From positions 4,960,001 through 5,024,000 of the forward strand of contig NC_132996.1 of NCBI RefSeq assembly GCF_048564905.1: a stretch of 64,000 nucleotides of DNA, written 5' to 3'. The position numbers were made by a program, and so were the translations under genes. The DNA comes from Vicugna pacos (Eukaryota > Chordata > Mammalia > Artiodactyla > Camelidae). The notes beneath the pieces are model-generated. The model saw only the letters and a list, made by a program, of their open reading frames with translations, was not told the DNA's origin and did not search any database. Shown piece by piece: positions 43,961-55,189 of this stretch (positions are counted from its first letter, which is position 1; every line of letters starts with the position of its first letter).

Positions 43961-46329
43961 TTTCAGTCGTCCATCAGAACCTTGCGATTATGGCCATGTC
44001 CACATGCCTTTTCATCCTGTGGAACAGTATCCTCATATCATGCTTTCCATGCGCTATTTAAAATGTTTATAATGCATATGAAAATAAATACTTGTTAAAA
44101 TTTTTTAAATAATTCCTCTTTGTAGAAGCTAGAATCATACCATGCACTCTTTGGGAACCATGAGAGTAGATGAACCTTGAGGTCCCTTGCAATCCACAGA
44201 TTCACTCACGCTATATCTGAAAAAGAAGAAATAAAGAAAGGATAGGATGGAGGTAAACAATCTTCCTCTTTGCCATTTCTGCATGATTTTTTATTTGTGG
44301 TTAGAAGACCCAGAACCAAGCAAACTGTTTTCTCCCAAAATGGAAGATTGCCTCTAATCTCCAAGTCAGTTCTTCGAGCAGCGTGTAATGAGACTATTAG
44401 ACACAGCGAGAACATTGAAACCACACGACTATCAAGAGCACTGAGTCACGCCCATCAGCCCAAGTGAAGGGCAGGACAGCATGACTCAGTCTCAGCCTGG
44501 AAAGGAGTCAAGACATATGTCATCGGAGAGGGTAGGCGTTTCCACAGTGAGGAGCGAGGAGGATGTAATGTGAGGACAAGGGGAAAACAAACTGTTTGTT
44601 CCTCTGCCTTCTCCCACTTACACTTTTTCCCAATTGTCTTCTTTGTCACATAAAATTTACTGTCTCAAGTGAATCAGAACATCCTAGCAGGTTGTTAATG
44701 ACCATCATAAATCAGGTAAATTAGCTATTTTTTCTCTTACCATTTTTCTTCTTCAATGATTTTATGATCAATTTATGTTGCCTCTCTTTCAACAGAGAAA
44801 GTGGGAGCTCTGCTGCCTTCTCTGTGCAAAGAAAGGGCCAGTGGAAACCAGGGGGCTCTCCTCGCCCAGTAGCTGCTTCTGTCCATTCTTACCTCAAGGC
44901 TCTCTCTGTCCAGGTTGATAACTACCCACAGGGTGGCAGGAACCAGGGGAAGAACTGAGTCTTCTGTCTGAGGCTGAGCCTGAGGTTCTCTCTGTGTGTG
45001 AAGTGCGAAGCCCAGCGCTGCGGGATGCATAAGAAGCAGGCGAGAAGGAAGGGCTCTCTGCTTCCCTGGCCACTGTGTTTACTGCAGGGGCCTCGGGCTC
45101 TTTGCTCCAGTACCGCTGTGTCTCTGAGCATTGTTGGACTGGACCTTTGGATCCCCCATGTGTTAGTTTGTTAGAGCTTTTGAAATACTTATGGAGGCAA
45201 ATCAAAGTGAATAATGTCAACCTCTACACCACAGTCACGGAAAATCCAGGGGAAAATTAACCCCACAGCTGGAAAGAAAGAAGATTGATAGTTGCACTCT
45301 CTCTCCTCAGCTTCCTTTTCTTCTACAGTGGCAATGAGCTAACCTTCCCCTGAGAGAATTGCTCTTGAGACAGGAGGGAAGGGGGCAGGGCAGAGCCACC
45401 AAAGGATGATACAGCTGTTAGCACCCAGATGGGGAAGACTCAGCTCCCAGTAGAACCTGAGCTTCAATATACTCTGATTGAAATACAGTAGCATGATAAA
45501 TGGTCCTCCCACAGGTGCCAGGGCAGTTTCACATCAAATTTACTCCCTCTGGCTTGTGCATTATCTGTTTATAACACACCGTGAAGACCTGTGGGTGCAT
45601 TTTCCTGATGTTTTTCTTGCTTGAATTAGTGACCCCCAAATCCTCTGAGACCACATGGAAAAGGGTAACACATGATACAGCCTAGGTTTCCAATGGGCTC
45701 CAAGCACTTCCCACGTGGAGGGTTCCCAGCACTTTTGTGAGAGGATGCTTTCTTCTCGGAAAGCCTTGCGGGCGTCCCGTGAGCGCACATTCCGCAGTGT
45801 GCGCATCTGGCGCGGGACCTGCGCAGCCCAGGGGGGCCGCGGGGAGAACTAACTCCCAGCCTCATCCTTCTGCCTCCCCTCCCCCCAGGAACATCCAGGA
45901 GCTCCCAGGGAGGGGAATTCACCTACTGATTGTGGCTCCTGTCACATTGCACCCGCTCGTCACCTCTGGACAGAGGGCAGTTGATGTTTTTGTTTGATTA
46001 ATGGGGGAAATGAGTCACAGAGTGAGGACAGAGTTCTTCCCAAAACTCGACCCTCACACGCTTGCTCCTTGCTCTTCGGAAGGACCACGGGTCCCTCTGT
46101 CCCAGCACTCACCCTCCCACGAGTACCCTGTCCCTTATTAGGGTCTAAGTGACATGTCAGGTTCCACATAACTCAAGAAACAAAAGGCTCCAACTAGGGG
46201 GAGAATAACACGATAAAAGATCACTTAATGGCTGTAAACACAGCAAACTGATCACCACTTTCTGAACAGGACTTGCTGCGCCATATGGCATTTTCCATAT
46301 GCCATTCACACTGTTTACAATGTCTTTCT
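43961..46329. other. Anonymous non-coding sequence
   Basis: No transposon or exon is recognised in these 2.4 kb. Frames up to 108 codons lack known motifs. A small CpG cluster near 45.8 kb is listed separately. Confidence 0.45.
45755..45845. other. Orphan CpG cluster with a GCGCACA/TGTGCGC stem
   Basis: About 12 CpG dinucleotides fall within some 90 bp, against near absence in the flanks. The cluster contains the inverted repeat GCGCACA (45783-45789) and TGTGCGC (45798-45804), with an 8-nt loop. It is too short to meet the usual 200-bp island rule. It could be a remnant of an unmethylated regulatory site. Confidence 0.55.
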
Positions 46330-46450
46330 GTCTCCCTCCTCTTTGCTTGCCAAGCTCCTGCTCACCCTTCGGGACCCGACTCAAGTGTGTTCTCAGTGAA
46401 GCTTTTATCAGCTTCCCCCTAGCCTCCACCGCCCTCTGTGGATAAAACCA
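46330..46450 (+). mobile_element. LINE L2 fragment
   Basis: L2 ORF2-end words are present: 'tgctcacccttcgggaccc', 'gactcaagtgtgttctcag', 'tgaagcttttatcagcttcc'. The consensus reads 'cttcaagacccagctcaaatgtcacctcc...ggaagccttccctga'. Confidence 0.55.
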
Positions 46451-47799
46451 CCGTAGCAGTTATGGTACACGTGAGAACTCCATCAGGCTGAGAACGTCCC
46501 CACCTTGTCATCACTACAGGCACACGGAAGACCCAAGACGTTATTGAGAAACCATAGTTCCACACTGATGAGCCTTTCAACTCATAGTAAGCTAACAGGA
46601 CCAGGATGCAGATGGTACAAATGGGAACAGTTAGAAACCCAAATCATCCATCACATGGGGTTTGTAAAGAGAGTCCTTGTCCATCACTGCCCTCCTCCTC
46701 CAACAAGATGCTCATAAATGCACCCACAACGCAGCAGGAATATACTGCAAATGTACAACTGATATTAATTAGGAAGAGGTGTAGCGGGCAGGGATTTTAC
46801 ACCTGAAAATGATTTTGGAGACCACCTCCGCCTTTTTAACAGCAAGACCTCTCCACTGCTTTCATAACTGAACACAAGCAACAGGTCCTGCTTTCTGCCT
46901 GCGAATACTAATGTGTCACGTTGTTACATTATTTTCAAATCGTCACATTGTTATGTCATTTTCAACTCACCCCACGGAGTGATTTGTGGTTATGTTTCCC
47001 TAGCCTGTGGTCTGGCAGGCGTGAGTTTATAACCTTAGGGAAGAGCAGGCTACCTTTATCAAAGTGCTGCTGTGCGTGGAATCCCTGAGTACATGAACGG
47101 CATCCAGTGAAAGCGATAAAGGTTTGATGTGACTTCAGAGAAGCAATGCAGTGTGACTGGAAGTTAACAGGCCTCAGTTATGAGTGGACGTGAGCAGTGC
47201 CGTCCCGGATGGACGGCTGCCCTGCGAGACCTTTAGGAAACCACAGCAGGACTATGAGAAATGCAGTGGCGGCAAACCATCAAACTGAAAGATGTAGCTT
47301 CCCCTCCGCAGCAAGCTACCAGCATGACGTCCTGCTGTGCTAATGGAGAGGCCGTAAAACCCAAGCTCTCACGACTGTGGGGAGGATGGTTTTCAGCCGT
47401 CATCACTCATACATAGGTAATTACCTTTCCCCTCCCTTCACGGTCCTGCTGCTTCCGCAGAAGCTCGGTAGGAGGCAGGTCACCTGCTTCCCATTGTGAT
47501 GTACTGTGTGGTCCACGCTCCCCTAGGGGTGCTGCCAGAGGCCACCCTCATTGTCCCAGATGAAAGATCTATACCAGGATTATAATCATGGTAATTGGTG
47601 AAGCCGGCACAGAATCCTAGACAAATAAATTTGATGATATGCAGTCACTAAAACCGTGGGCTCCTTTAGTTCATAATAATAATTAAAAAAAAAAGCTACC
47701 CTGCTCTGTTTCTCTGAAAGGCTTTTAAGATAATTTTCAAACAGTGCTGCCGAGAGTTTTCAAATACACGTCGGCTGCCAACATCCTTTTGAAGACGAC
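46451..47799. other. Anonymous non-coding sequence
   Basis: Positions 46914-46980 hold a loose local repetition of 'gttacatt' and 'attttcaa' words. No gene or named repeat is recognised. Confidence 0.4.
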
Positions 47800-48045
47800 T
47801 GTGAATGCAGCATAATATAGTAGAAAAAATTTAGAGTCAGCAATTCCAGCTCAGCTTCTTATTAAATTTGTGACTTTTAATCATGTTAGTAATGACTCGG
47901 GCCCTGGATTCCTCATCTTTAAAACAGAGGTATTAATAATCTATTTGCTAGGGCTATTGTGAAGGTAATATGCGTGGGTTTGGGACAAAAAGCCAGCACA
48001 CAATAAGCAGTAGCTTTGAACATGATTAGTTATATTATGATTATT
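47800..48045 (+). mobile_element. MIR SINE
   Basis: Blocks are visible in order: 'gcagcataatatagtagaaa', 'tttagagtcagcaattccag', 'ttattaaatttgtgactttt', 'ggattcctcatctttaaaac', 'ctagggctattgtgaaggta' and 'acacaataagcagtagctt'. Confidence 0.75.
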
Positions 48046-48078
48046 ATCTCCCCAAATTTAGACCTACATCTAACAAGC

Positions 48079-48611
48079 TGTTACCCCAAAAGGGGAAGGG
48101 AAAAGACCCCAGTTTTTATCATACCCCAAAGATAAGAATTCAGACAGGAAATGGAGAGTTGTGCAAAGAAAGATTTTAAAGGATTTATTTAGGATGGGAA
48201 AAGTGCACCTCCAAGCACAGGAGGCGAGCTGACCCAAGGCAGGAGCTTTGACGCTCTCTCTTACACCCTTGCTTAGACGTGGTCTCTTGATTGATAGAGA
48301 GCTCTTGCCCCTGGAGTGCCCAGTCATGTTTGTCCTCTTTTGTGCGTGTCCTTACCCGTGACGCACACAGAAAAACCCGCAGAGGGACCTAAACTGAGAT
48401 GCTAACTACATCGCACTGGGTCAAGTCCAGTTAGGTCCTTGTCACCACCACGCGGTTGTGGCTGTCGGGTTGGAGCCAGTTTCTTGCGGGCACTTATTTA
48501 CAGGATGCAAAGCCCCTTTATGTTGGAGGCGGGCACAACACCATCTTCTGGACCTTCCTCCCTCTCCTCCACCTGTCTGCCCTATGCCCCCACTTACCCA
48601 ACTACCTAACA
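48079..48611 (-). mobile_element. ERV solo-LTR fossil (minus strand)
   Basis: On the minus strand it runs from TGTTAGGTAGTTGG (48611) to TTTTGGGGTAACA (48079). 'cctaaataaatcc' near 48180-48195 on the minus strand is a good polyadenylation signal placed as in an R/U5 region, with 'gtctgaattctt' after it. The flanks AAGC and AAAC are similar but not identical. No internal viral region is seen. Confidence 0.65.
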
Positions 48612-48990
48612 AAACTGTGTTTTCTTTCACATCGGTCCCCACCGAGTGTGTTTGTAGAAGCAGTTCTGGGAATTGTCCTAAACTTAGCTTTTAGTTAAAT
48701 ATTTAAAATAATAGCAAATTTCATATACTTTGGAATTTGCAATATTAAGGTCTTGCTTTCCCTATAACTTAGATGGTAAAGCATAAAGCCACAGACAGCA
48801 AGGTGGGGGAGAGGGAGCTCTCTAGAAGACCTCAGAAAGTTCTGCTGGTGGCTCAACAGGAAGACCCAGAACAGTGTGTTGGAGCAAAAGCTCTGCTAGA
48901 AAAGTTCTTGGACTTTTCTCGTATTATGATGTAAGCGTTATAATAGAGATGTTATGTCACCAGAAAACTGGTATGCTCACTGCTGTGCAA
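48612..48990. other. Anonymous sequence between two LTRs
   Basis: The segment of some 380 bp shows no viral or host coding similarity that I can recognise. Confidence 0.4.
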
Positions 48991-49446
48991 TGTGGCCGTC
49001 CAGGGTGTGTGCAGTAAAAGAATCTACCAAAGACAAAGGATGAAAATAGGAAAGGAGTTTATCAGGTATGTTGCCATGGACAGAAGCAGGCCACACAGAG
49101 GAGAGGTGTCTGCGTGAGTGCCCAGGGTTGGTTACTGAGGTCTTTTAATAGAGAGGCTGACCTTGAACTCCTTGTGCTTACAAGACATGGGGCATAAGGA
49201 GTCATGAAACGGCAGTGCTAGGGACTGCGTAAGGGGTTGTGATTTTTGGTGGGGGGTCGGACCGGTCCTGGCGATCCTGGCATTCTGGGCATTGCCTAGA
49301 TGATGACACCAGCTAAGGCAGGGATGTGTTAGGTAAGGAATGTCCTTTGTTATCTTCAAAGGGCAACAGCCGGGCACCCGAGGAGCAGGAATCTGCCAGA
49401 AGTCTGTGGCACCCACACTTTTTATGTGTCTGATGTCATTCAAGGC
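48991..49446 (-). mobile_element. Probable ERV solo-LTR fossil (minus strand)
   Basis: On the minus strand the 3' end reads '...cctggacggccaca' (at 48991). Before it come 'ttggtagattcttttactg' and 'ctgataaactcc', the latter a possible variant polyadenylation signal. The 5' end near 49446 is approximate. It is not closely similar to the other LTRs here. Confidence 0.5.
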
Positions 49447-49756
49447 ACTGGAAAGAAAGTGATTAACAGAAATAAGCTCCTGACCTTACAGACATTGCCC
49501 TCTAGCTGGGAGAAGAGACAATGAATAAATGAACACATAGATCAGTAAAGATAAGTGCTGCAAAGAGAAAACCTCACTAAAAGGTAATATTTGAGTAGAG
49601 ACCTAAAGGAAGTGAGGGAACAGTCAGGTGGATCTTTGGGAAGAGGGTGTCAGAGAAAGTAGCAAATGCCTTTGGAAAATTTTGAAGAGAACAATAAATG
49701 ATATATACCCGTTTTTCAAAGATCTCTCCAGATACTATATTGAGTGTAGATTTTAT

Positions 49757-49867
49757 TTACTTTTTTTTTTATTGAGGTAGAGTTGGTTTACAACGTTATG
49801 TTAATTTCTGGTGGATAAATTGGGAGTTTGGAGTTTTCAGACACTAACTATTACACATGAAAAGAGG
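49757..49867 (-). mobile_element. Short L1 3' insertion with internal deletion
   Basis: A T-rich start is followed by 'attgaggtagagttggttta', 'caacgttatgttaatttctg', then 'aattgggagtttgg' and 'cagacactaactattacaca'. The L1 3' UTR text that normally lies between these is absent. The 11-bp sequence GTAGATTTTAT stands at 49746-49756 and 49868-49878. Confidence 0.8.
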
Positions 49868-49982
49868 GTAGATTTTATATTAAATTCAGAAACAAGGAGA
49901 CCAGTTATGAAGCTAATCCAGGAGGGGATGGTGTCATGGTCTACAGAAGCAGTGAGAAAGACATTAATATGTACACATCTGT

Positions 49983-51781
49983 TTTTCTTTAAATTGAAGT
50001 ATGGTTGATTTACAATATTGTATTAGTTTCTGTTATACATCATAGTGATTCAATATTTTTATAGATTATATTCCATTTAAAGTTATTGCAAAATAATGGC
50101 CATATTCCCTATGCTGTACAATATATCCTTGTTTCTCATTTATTTTATACATAGTAGTTTGAATCTTAATTCCCTACATCTATCTTTCTGTCCCCTGGCC
50201 ACTGGTAACCACAAGTTTGTTCTCTATACCTGTGAGTCTGTTTCTCCTTTGTTATATTTTTTAGTTTCCACATATAAATGATAACATTGAGAATCTGTCT
50301 TTCTCCGTCTGTCTTATTTTCACTAAACATAATAACTTCTAGGTCCATCCACATTGTTGTAAATGGCAAGTTTTCATTTTTTATTGCTGAGTAGTATTCC
50401 ATTGTGTAAATATACCACAACTTCTCTATCCATTCATCTGCTGATGGACACTTAAGTTGCTTGCATGTCTTGGCAATTGTAAATAATGATGATATGAACA
50501 TTGAGGTTCATGCATCTTTCCAATTAGTGTTTTTGTTTTCTTTGGATATATACCCAGGAGTAGAATTGCACCATCACATGGTGGTTCTATTTTTGGTTTT
50601 TTATAGAACCTCCATTCTGTTTCCCATAGTGGCTGTGCCGATTCACATTCCCACCAACAGGGTAGTAGGGTTTCCTTTTCTCCACATCCCCTCCAATGTT
50701 TGCTATTTGTGATCTATTTGATGGTGGCCATTCGCACAGGTGTGAGGTGATATCTCATTGTGGTTTTGATTTGCATTTCTCTGCTGATTAACGGTGTTGA
50801 GTATCTTTTCACATGCCTATTGGCTATCTGTGTGTCTTCTTTGGAAAAATATCTATTCAGATCTCCTGCCCACTTTTTATAGGGTTGTTTGTGTGTGTGT
50901 GTGTGTTTAATATTGAATTGTATGCATTGTTTTTATATGTTGGATATTAACCCCTTAGCAGTCATATTCATTTGAAAATATTTTCTCCCATTCAGTAGGT
51001 TGTCTTTTCGTTTTGTTGATGATTTCCTTTGCTGTGCAAAACGTTTTAAATTTAATTGGGCCCCATTTGTTTTTATTTATTTTGTCATAGGAGGCTGATC
51101 CAAGAAAATATTGCTACAATTTATGTCAAACAATCTTCTGCCTATGTTCTCTTCTATGGTGTCATGTCTTACAGTTAGGTCTTTAATCCACTTTGGGTTT
51201 ATTTTTGTATACAGTGTAAGAAAATGTTTTAATCTCGTCCTTTTTACATGTAGACATCCAGTTTTCTCAGCACCGTTTATTGAAGAGACTGTCCTTTCTC
51301 CAAATATGTTCTTGCCTCCGTTATTGTAGATTAATTGACCTTAATAGTGTGGATTCATTTCTGAGCTTTCTATTCTGTTCCATCGATCTATATGTTCGTG
51401 CCAATACCATGCTGTTTTGATTACCGTAGCTTTGTAGTATTGAAAACAGAAAGCATACTTTCAATTTGGTTCTATTTTTTCAAGATTGCTTTGGCAATTC
51501 AGGGGTTTTTGTGATTTCATATAAATTTTAGGATTAGTTGTTCTAGTTGTATAAAAAAAAGCCATAGGTAATTTGATAGAAATTGCATTAAATCTATAGA
51601 CTGCTTTGAGTGTAAGGACATTTTAACAATATTATTCTTTCAATCCAAGATCACAGGCTACATTTTCATTTCTTTGTATCATTTTCAAGTCCTTCATCAG
51701 TGTTTTATCATCTCAGAGTATAGTCTTTTGCCTCCTTGGTTAAGTTTATTCCTGGGTATTTTGTTCCTTTTGGTGCAATAG
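49983..51781 (-). mobile_element. L1, 3' 1.8 kb, 5' truncated
   Basis: The segment covers the reverse 3' UTR and the C-terminal part of ORF2. The minus-strand frame at 50166-50501 encodes EKLWYIYTMEYYSAIKNEN and related ORF2 text. Farther in are 'gggtttccttttctccaca', 'ttaaccccttagcagtcat', 'gatctatatgttcgtgcc' and 'ggtattttgttccttttgg'. A (GT)n run lies at 50889-50906. It ends against the resumed L2. Confidence 0.95.
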
Positions 51782-52340
51782 TCTGGATGTATTTTAAAGG
51801 GAGAGCCAGAAGGATGTCCAATGGATTGGATGTGGAGTGTGAGAGAGTCATGGATAATGCTAACATATTACGCTAAGTATCTGAAAGAGTGAGGGTGCCC
51901 TTCACCGAGCTGAGGGAGGTTGAGAAAGGAGAAGGTTTTGGGGGGAAGATCAAGACTGCCACTTTAGATATGCATATTTAACAGGCCTGTGAGACACCCA
52001 AGTGGGGAGTGTTGAGCAGGTAGCTGGTTATTCAAGTCTAGAGTCAAGGGGGAAGTTCTGTGATGTAGACACCTATTTGGCAGCCATCAGATTGTACATG
52101 ATAGTTAGAGCCCCGGTGCTAAATGAGACCACCAAGGGAGTCCATAGAGACTAGCAAGAGAAAAAAGCTGAAGACTCAAACTTTGTTAAATAGCCAAAGC
52201 AGAATGAAACAGAAGTCTGATACAATTAGAATATTCTTAACTTCTGCGTAGTGAAGAAGAGGTTCCAGAGCATCTGCCTGCTCTGGGACAGGCTTGGAGA
52301 ACACTTGATGCTGGTGAACCTATAAAGAAAGGTGACTACT

Positions 52341-53439
52341 CTGAGAGCAAGTGCTCCCAAGGTGAGAGCTGCAACAAGGTGCCAGGGACATGCTCAGTCA
52401 GCCCAAGCCAGGACCAAGGTAGGGGACTGAATCTTTAGGCTGTGACTCCACCAGAATGTGACTCAACCAAGAAAGAAAATCTCTCTCAAGTTCCTGAGCT
52501 ACAGCCCATCAGATGAGAGCAGGACACCACTGACCAGAGGAAACACGGCATTGCCTAGGTCTAGAGGAGCCAAGAAGACGCTCTAAGGACCCAGGCACTT
52601 AGCTCTGGGACTGCTCCTCTTCCCTGCCTCCACAGGGTCACATAAACTCCCTCCTCCATTTTCCCCCAGATCCATATTGAAAAGAAGCAGGAATGGGGGA
52701 AGCATAAAAACAGATTTATCCAAAACAGATGGAATTGTATATCAGATGCTGTTTAAAGAGGGTTAGCAACTGAGCTTACTGTAAATCAGACTAAATTTAG
52801 TAACCTCTCACACCTGCTACCCAATAAGGAAGGACTTCTTAAGATGATTAGATGAATTATGGAAAGTACAGAAGCTGTACTTTCTTTGCATATTTGAATG
52901 TGGTATGTAAATTTACAATTGCAGAAATTCATGAAAGCATCTTGTCGTCTGTGAAATGTTTAATCTGAGAGATGTAGGACTGTGAGGCCCCAGAAGCCCC
53001 AGGGGATCGGAACACAGGACACCTCCTCAGAAGTTGCTATAAGCCAGTGATTAGGTAAAACTATTAATATGTAAATTAGACTTCAGTGCCTGGGAAGATA
53101 ATGGAACTGAAGAGGAGATAATAAATATCTCAGGGAATTAACAGTTGCATCAAATAGTAGTACAAATATAGGGTGTGCTTAGGGCTAATCTTTAGGAAGC
53201 AAAACCTGATTGACAGGCATCTCCTCAGTCCAATGAGTCTTTCTGGAGCCCCTGGACACTAGTGACAGCAAGTCTCCCCGCATTCCCACGTGGTAGGAAG
53301 GAAGGGATGAACCAAACATTTGGTCTCTTCCCAATTTATTAATGGAGCCACGAAGCAGAGGGCAGGAGGATATTGGTGACCTTCCCCACGTTCCTGCTCC
53401 AGCATTGCCCTGCGTAGGGAAATGCACAGGAATACGCTG
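52341..53439. other. Anonymous non-coding sequence
   Basis: The left edge may include more degraded L2. No exon or further repeat is recognised. Confidence 0.4.
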
Positions 53440-53586
53440 GTGATGGGGGGATGGTACAGTTCAGAGGTCGCGTGGGCGCTTAGCGTGCGCGAGGTCCTGA
53501 GTTCAATCCCTAGTACCTCCATTTAAGAATAAATGAATGAATGAATGAATTCATTACCTAATTACCCACCCCCCACCCAAAGCAGA
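53440..53586 (+). mobile_element. Camelid tRNA-derived SINE (Vic-1 type), second copy
   Basis: The body reads 'ggatggtacagttcagaggt', 'gcgcttagcgtgcgcgagg', the B-box word GTTCAATCC (53501-53509) and 'tagtacctcc'. Then comes an AATAAATGAATG-type tail with four TGAA units and the C-rich end 'ttacctaattaccca'. The flanks gaatacgctg (53430-53439) and gaataggctg (53587-53596) match at 9 of 10 positions and are the likely target duplication. Confidence 0.9.
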
Positions 53587-53724
53587 GAATAGGCTGATGG
53601 AACTCTGACTCAGAGGCTTTCCAAAACCTGCAGGATCTGCTTTGTTCCTTGCCACTTATTTTAACCTTTTTAGGAATAAATAGGTTGTGCATACGTGAGG
53701 CTTTGTATCAGTCCCACCCACTAC

Positions 53725-53743
53725 GCGCACACACACACACACA
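53725..53743. repeat. (CA)n microsatellite
   Basis: About nine CA units are preceded by 'gcg'. Confidence 0.9.
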
Positions 53744-54049
53744 ATGCACGCACACTCCTCCCTCACTTCTGCTCATTCTTTCATTTACAGTTTCATCCAA
53801 CAAACACACACTGAGTACCTAGTCTGTTCCATACAGTCACCGCGATGTCAGTTTCCAAGGGTAGAAAGATGCCTACAACGTGCCCGTAAGCTATGCACTG
53901 TTTAGTAGGAAGAGTCAGACACGACAGCCGCTAAAGATGACACATCCAAGAGTGACGGGGACACGGAGGGGAGAACAGTCCCTCATCTTCTTCGTGTCCT
54001 GCTTTCCCGAAAGGCTGAGGCTTGACAACCCCATTGTATTGTATTATAT

Positions 54050-54110
54050 TGCATTTTTGTTGACGTATAGTCAGTTACGATGTGTCAGTTTCTGGTTTTC
54101 CTCATCAGTC
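54050..54110 (-). mobile_element. L1 3' end scrap
   Basis: The reverse L1 end 'tttttgttgacgtatagtca', 'gttacgatgtgtcagtttct' is recognisable for about 50-60 bp. It is probably a short truncated insertion. Confidence 0.6.
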
Positions 54111-54404
54111 TGTTCACACCTTTTTAACTACCTCCAAATTTTCATTTTTATCCATCAACTGTCCGTTCCTATGGAAACCAGCTTGCTTTCTCAGCTTCCC
54201 TACGTCAGGGTTATGACCGTTCTACAAGTCACACAGAGTTGAATGCTTTGGGTAGTCTTCAACCTTACTTATCGTTCATGTTTTTTTGGATCAGATTCAA
54301 ACTAATCAATGCCTCATGGGCCAAATTAGCAGAAAATCCAGGATCTGTTCTCCCTCAGGAATTCTCCAAGAACCATGAGAAGTTAGTCCAAAGGAATGGC
54401 AAAC

Positions 54405-54575
54405 TCCGACCCGGCACGTGGGCTGCTGACAGCGGCACAGAAGACCTGGAGCTCACAGCGCCTCGCCGGGCCCCTCACGCGCTGGCAGCGGTCGCTGCAT
54501 CCCACTGCCAAGGTGCGCGCTCCACAGGCGGGGCAGACGCTCCTCCCCTCGGCCCAACACGTATTGTTCAGGCTC
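54405..54575. other. CpG-rich patch
   Basis: Around 17 CpG dinucleotides lie in about 170 bp of GC-rich sequence, including the E-box CACGTG (54416-54421) and several GCGC words. This approaches the usual CpG-island criteria. No promoter, exon or transposon is recognised, so it is an orphan patch. An unrecognised LTR or retrocopy origin is possible. Confidence 0.55.
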
Positions 54576-55189
54576 AATTATCAGCACACAGTCAGCAACA
54601 CTCAGAGCCTCCGTTTTTCTGAAATGGGACCGATATGGTGTAGTGGTTGACCCAGCATGTAGCCTAGATCTCCCCATTCAAGACCAAATCCCCAATTTCT
54701 CCAGTCACCCGGAGCGCTGCCTGCTGAGGGCTCTCAGGGGATCCCCTGCCCCGGAACAAAGTTTCCTTCTTCTCGGTGTAGGCGCCTTCCCTCTTTTGAC
54801 CAGGAAGGGATATACAGAGACCCGGCCCCCAGGGCTAAGTTCGGGACCACTCTGAGGGGCAGCTCAGCTCTCAGGCTCCTGCATCACAGCCCGCTGTCCC
54901 GCTCTGGCCAGCCCCGTGGACCCTGCTCTTTTTCATGTGTTATGTCATGGCCCGGTAACCCACCTGAACAAAAGGTCTCCATCTCAAAGTGTCTTCTGAG
55001 CAAATCAGCCCTGACAGGTGGTAGGTGATCTTCTGACTTTAAAAGACTTATCCAGTCCCTGCTCCGCCAACAACCTCATCTTCCATTGCCTAGATTTTGT
55101 GTTGGATTGGATGCCCTCTTCAGTAATAAAACCTTTTTCCATTCAGTGTGTAACCTGCTATCTCTTAATCTTTATTTTGCCTTTATTAG

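Larger units (their letters stand above)
49485..52340 (-). mobile_element. Long LINE L2 copy split into three by L1 insertions
   Basis: The pieces are 49485-49756, 49868-49982 and 51782-52340. In reverse L2 order they read 'aaggtaatatttgagtagag', 'ggatctttgggaagagggtg', 'gatctctccagatactatat'; then 'aaggagaccagttatgaagc', 'taatccaggaggggatgg'; then 'tctggatgtattttaaaggg', 'ccaatggattggatgtggag', 'ttggggggaagatcaag' and 'cacccaagtggggagtg'. These are consecutive parts of the L2 ORF2/3' region on the opposite strand. Confidence 0.8.
53587..55189. other. Anonymous sequence with an L1 scrap and a CpG-rich patch
   Basis: Listed separately are a (CA)n run, a short L1 end and the CpG-rich patch. 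Two frames of up to 127 codons cross 54240-54650 but have no recognisable domain. A polyadenylation-like 'agtaataaaacc' lies near 55122. Confidence 0.4.

Noticed and set aside
46270-46310. Direct/inverted 'ccatatg' motifs as a regulatory hairpin
   Set aside because: The stems are short and imperfect, and similar words are common in AT-rich DNA.
48079-49446. A provirus with paired LTRs at 48.1 and 49.0 kb
   Set aside because: The two LTR-like segments are not similar to each other and the 380 bp between them shows no viral coding similarity.
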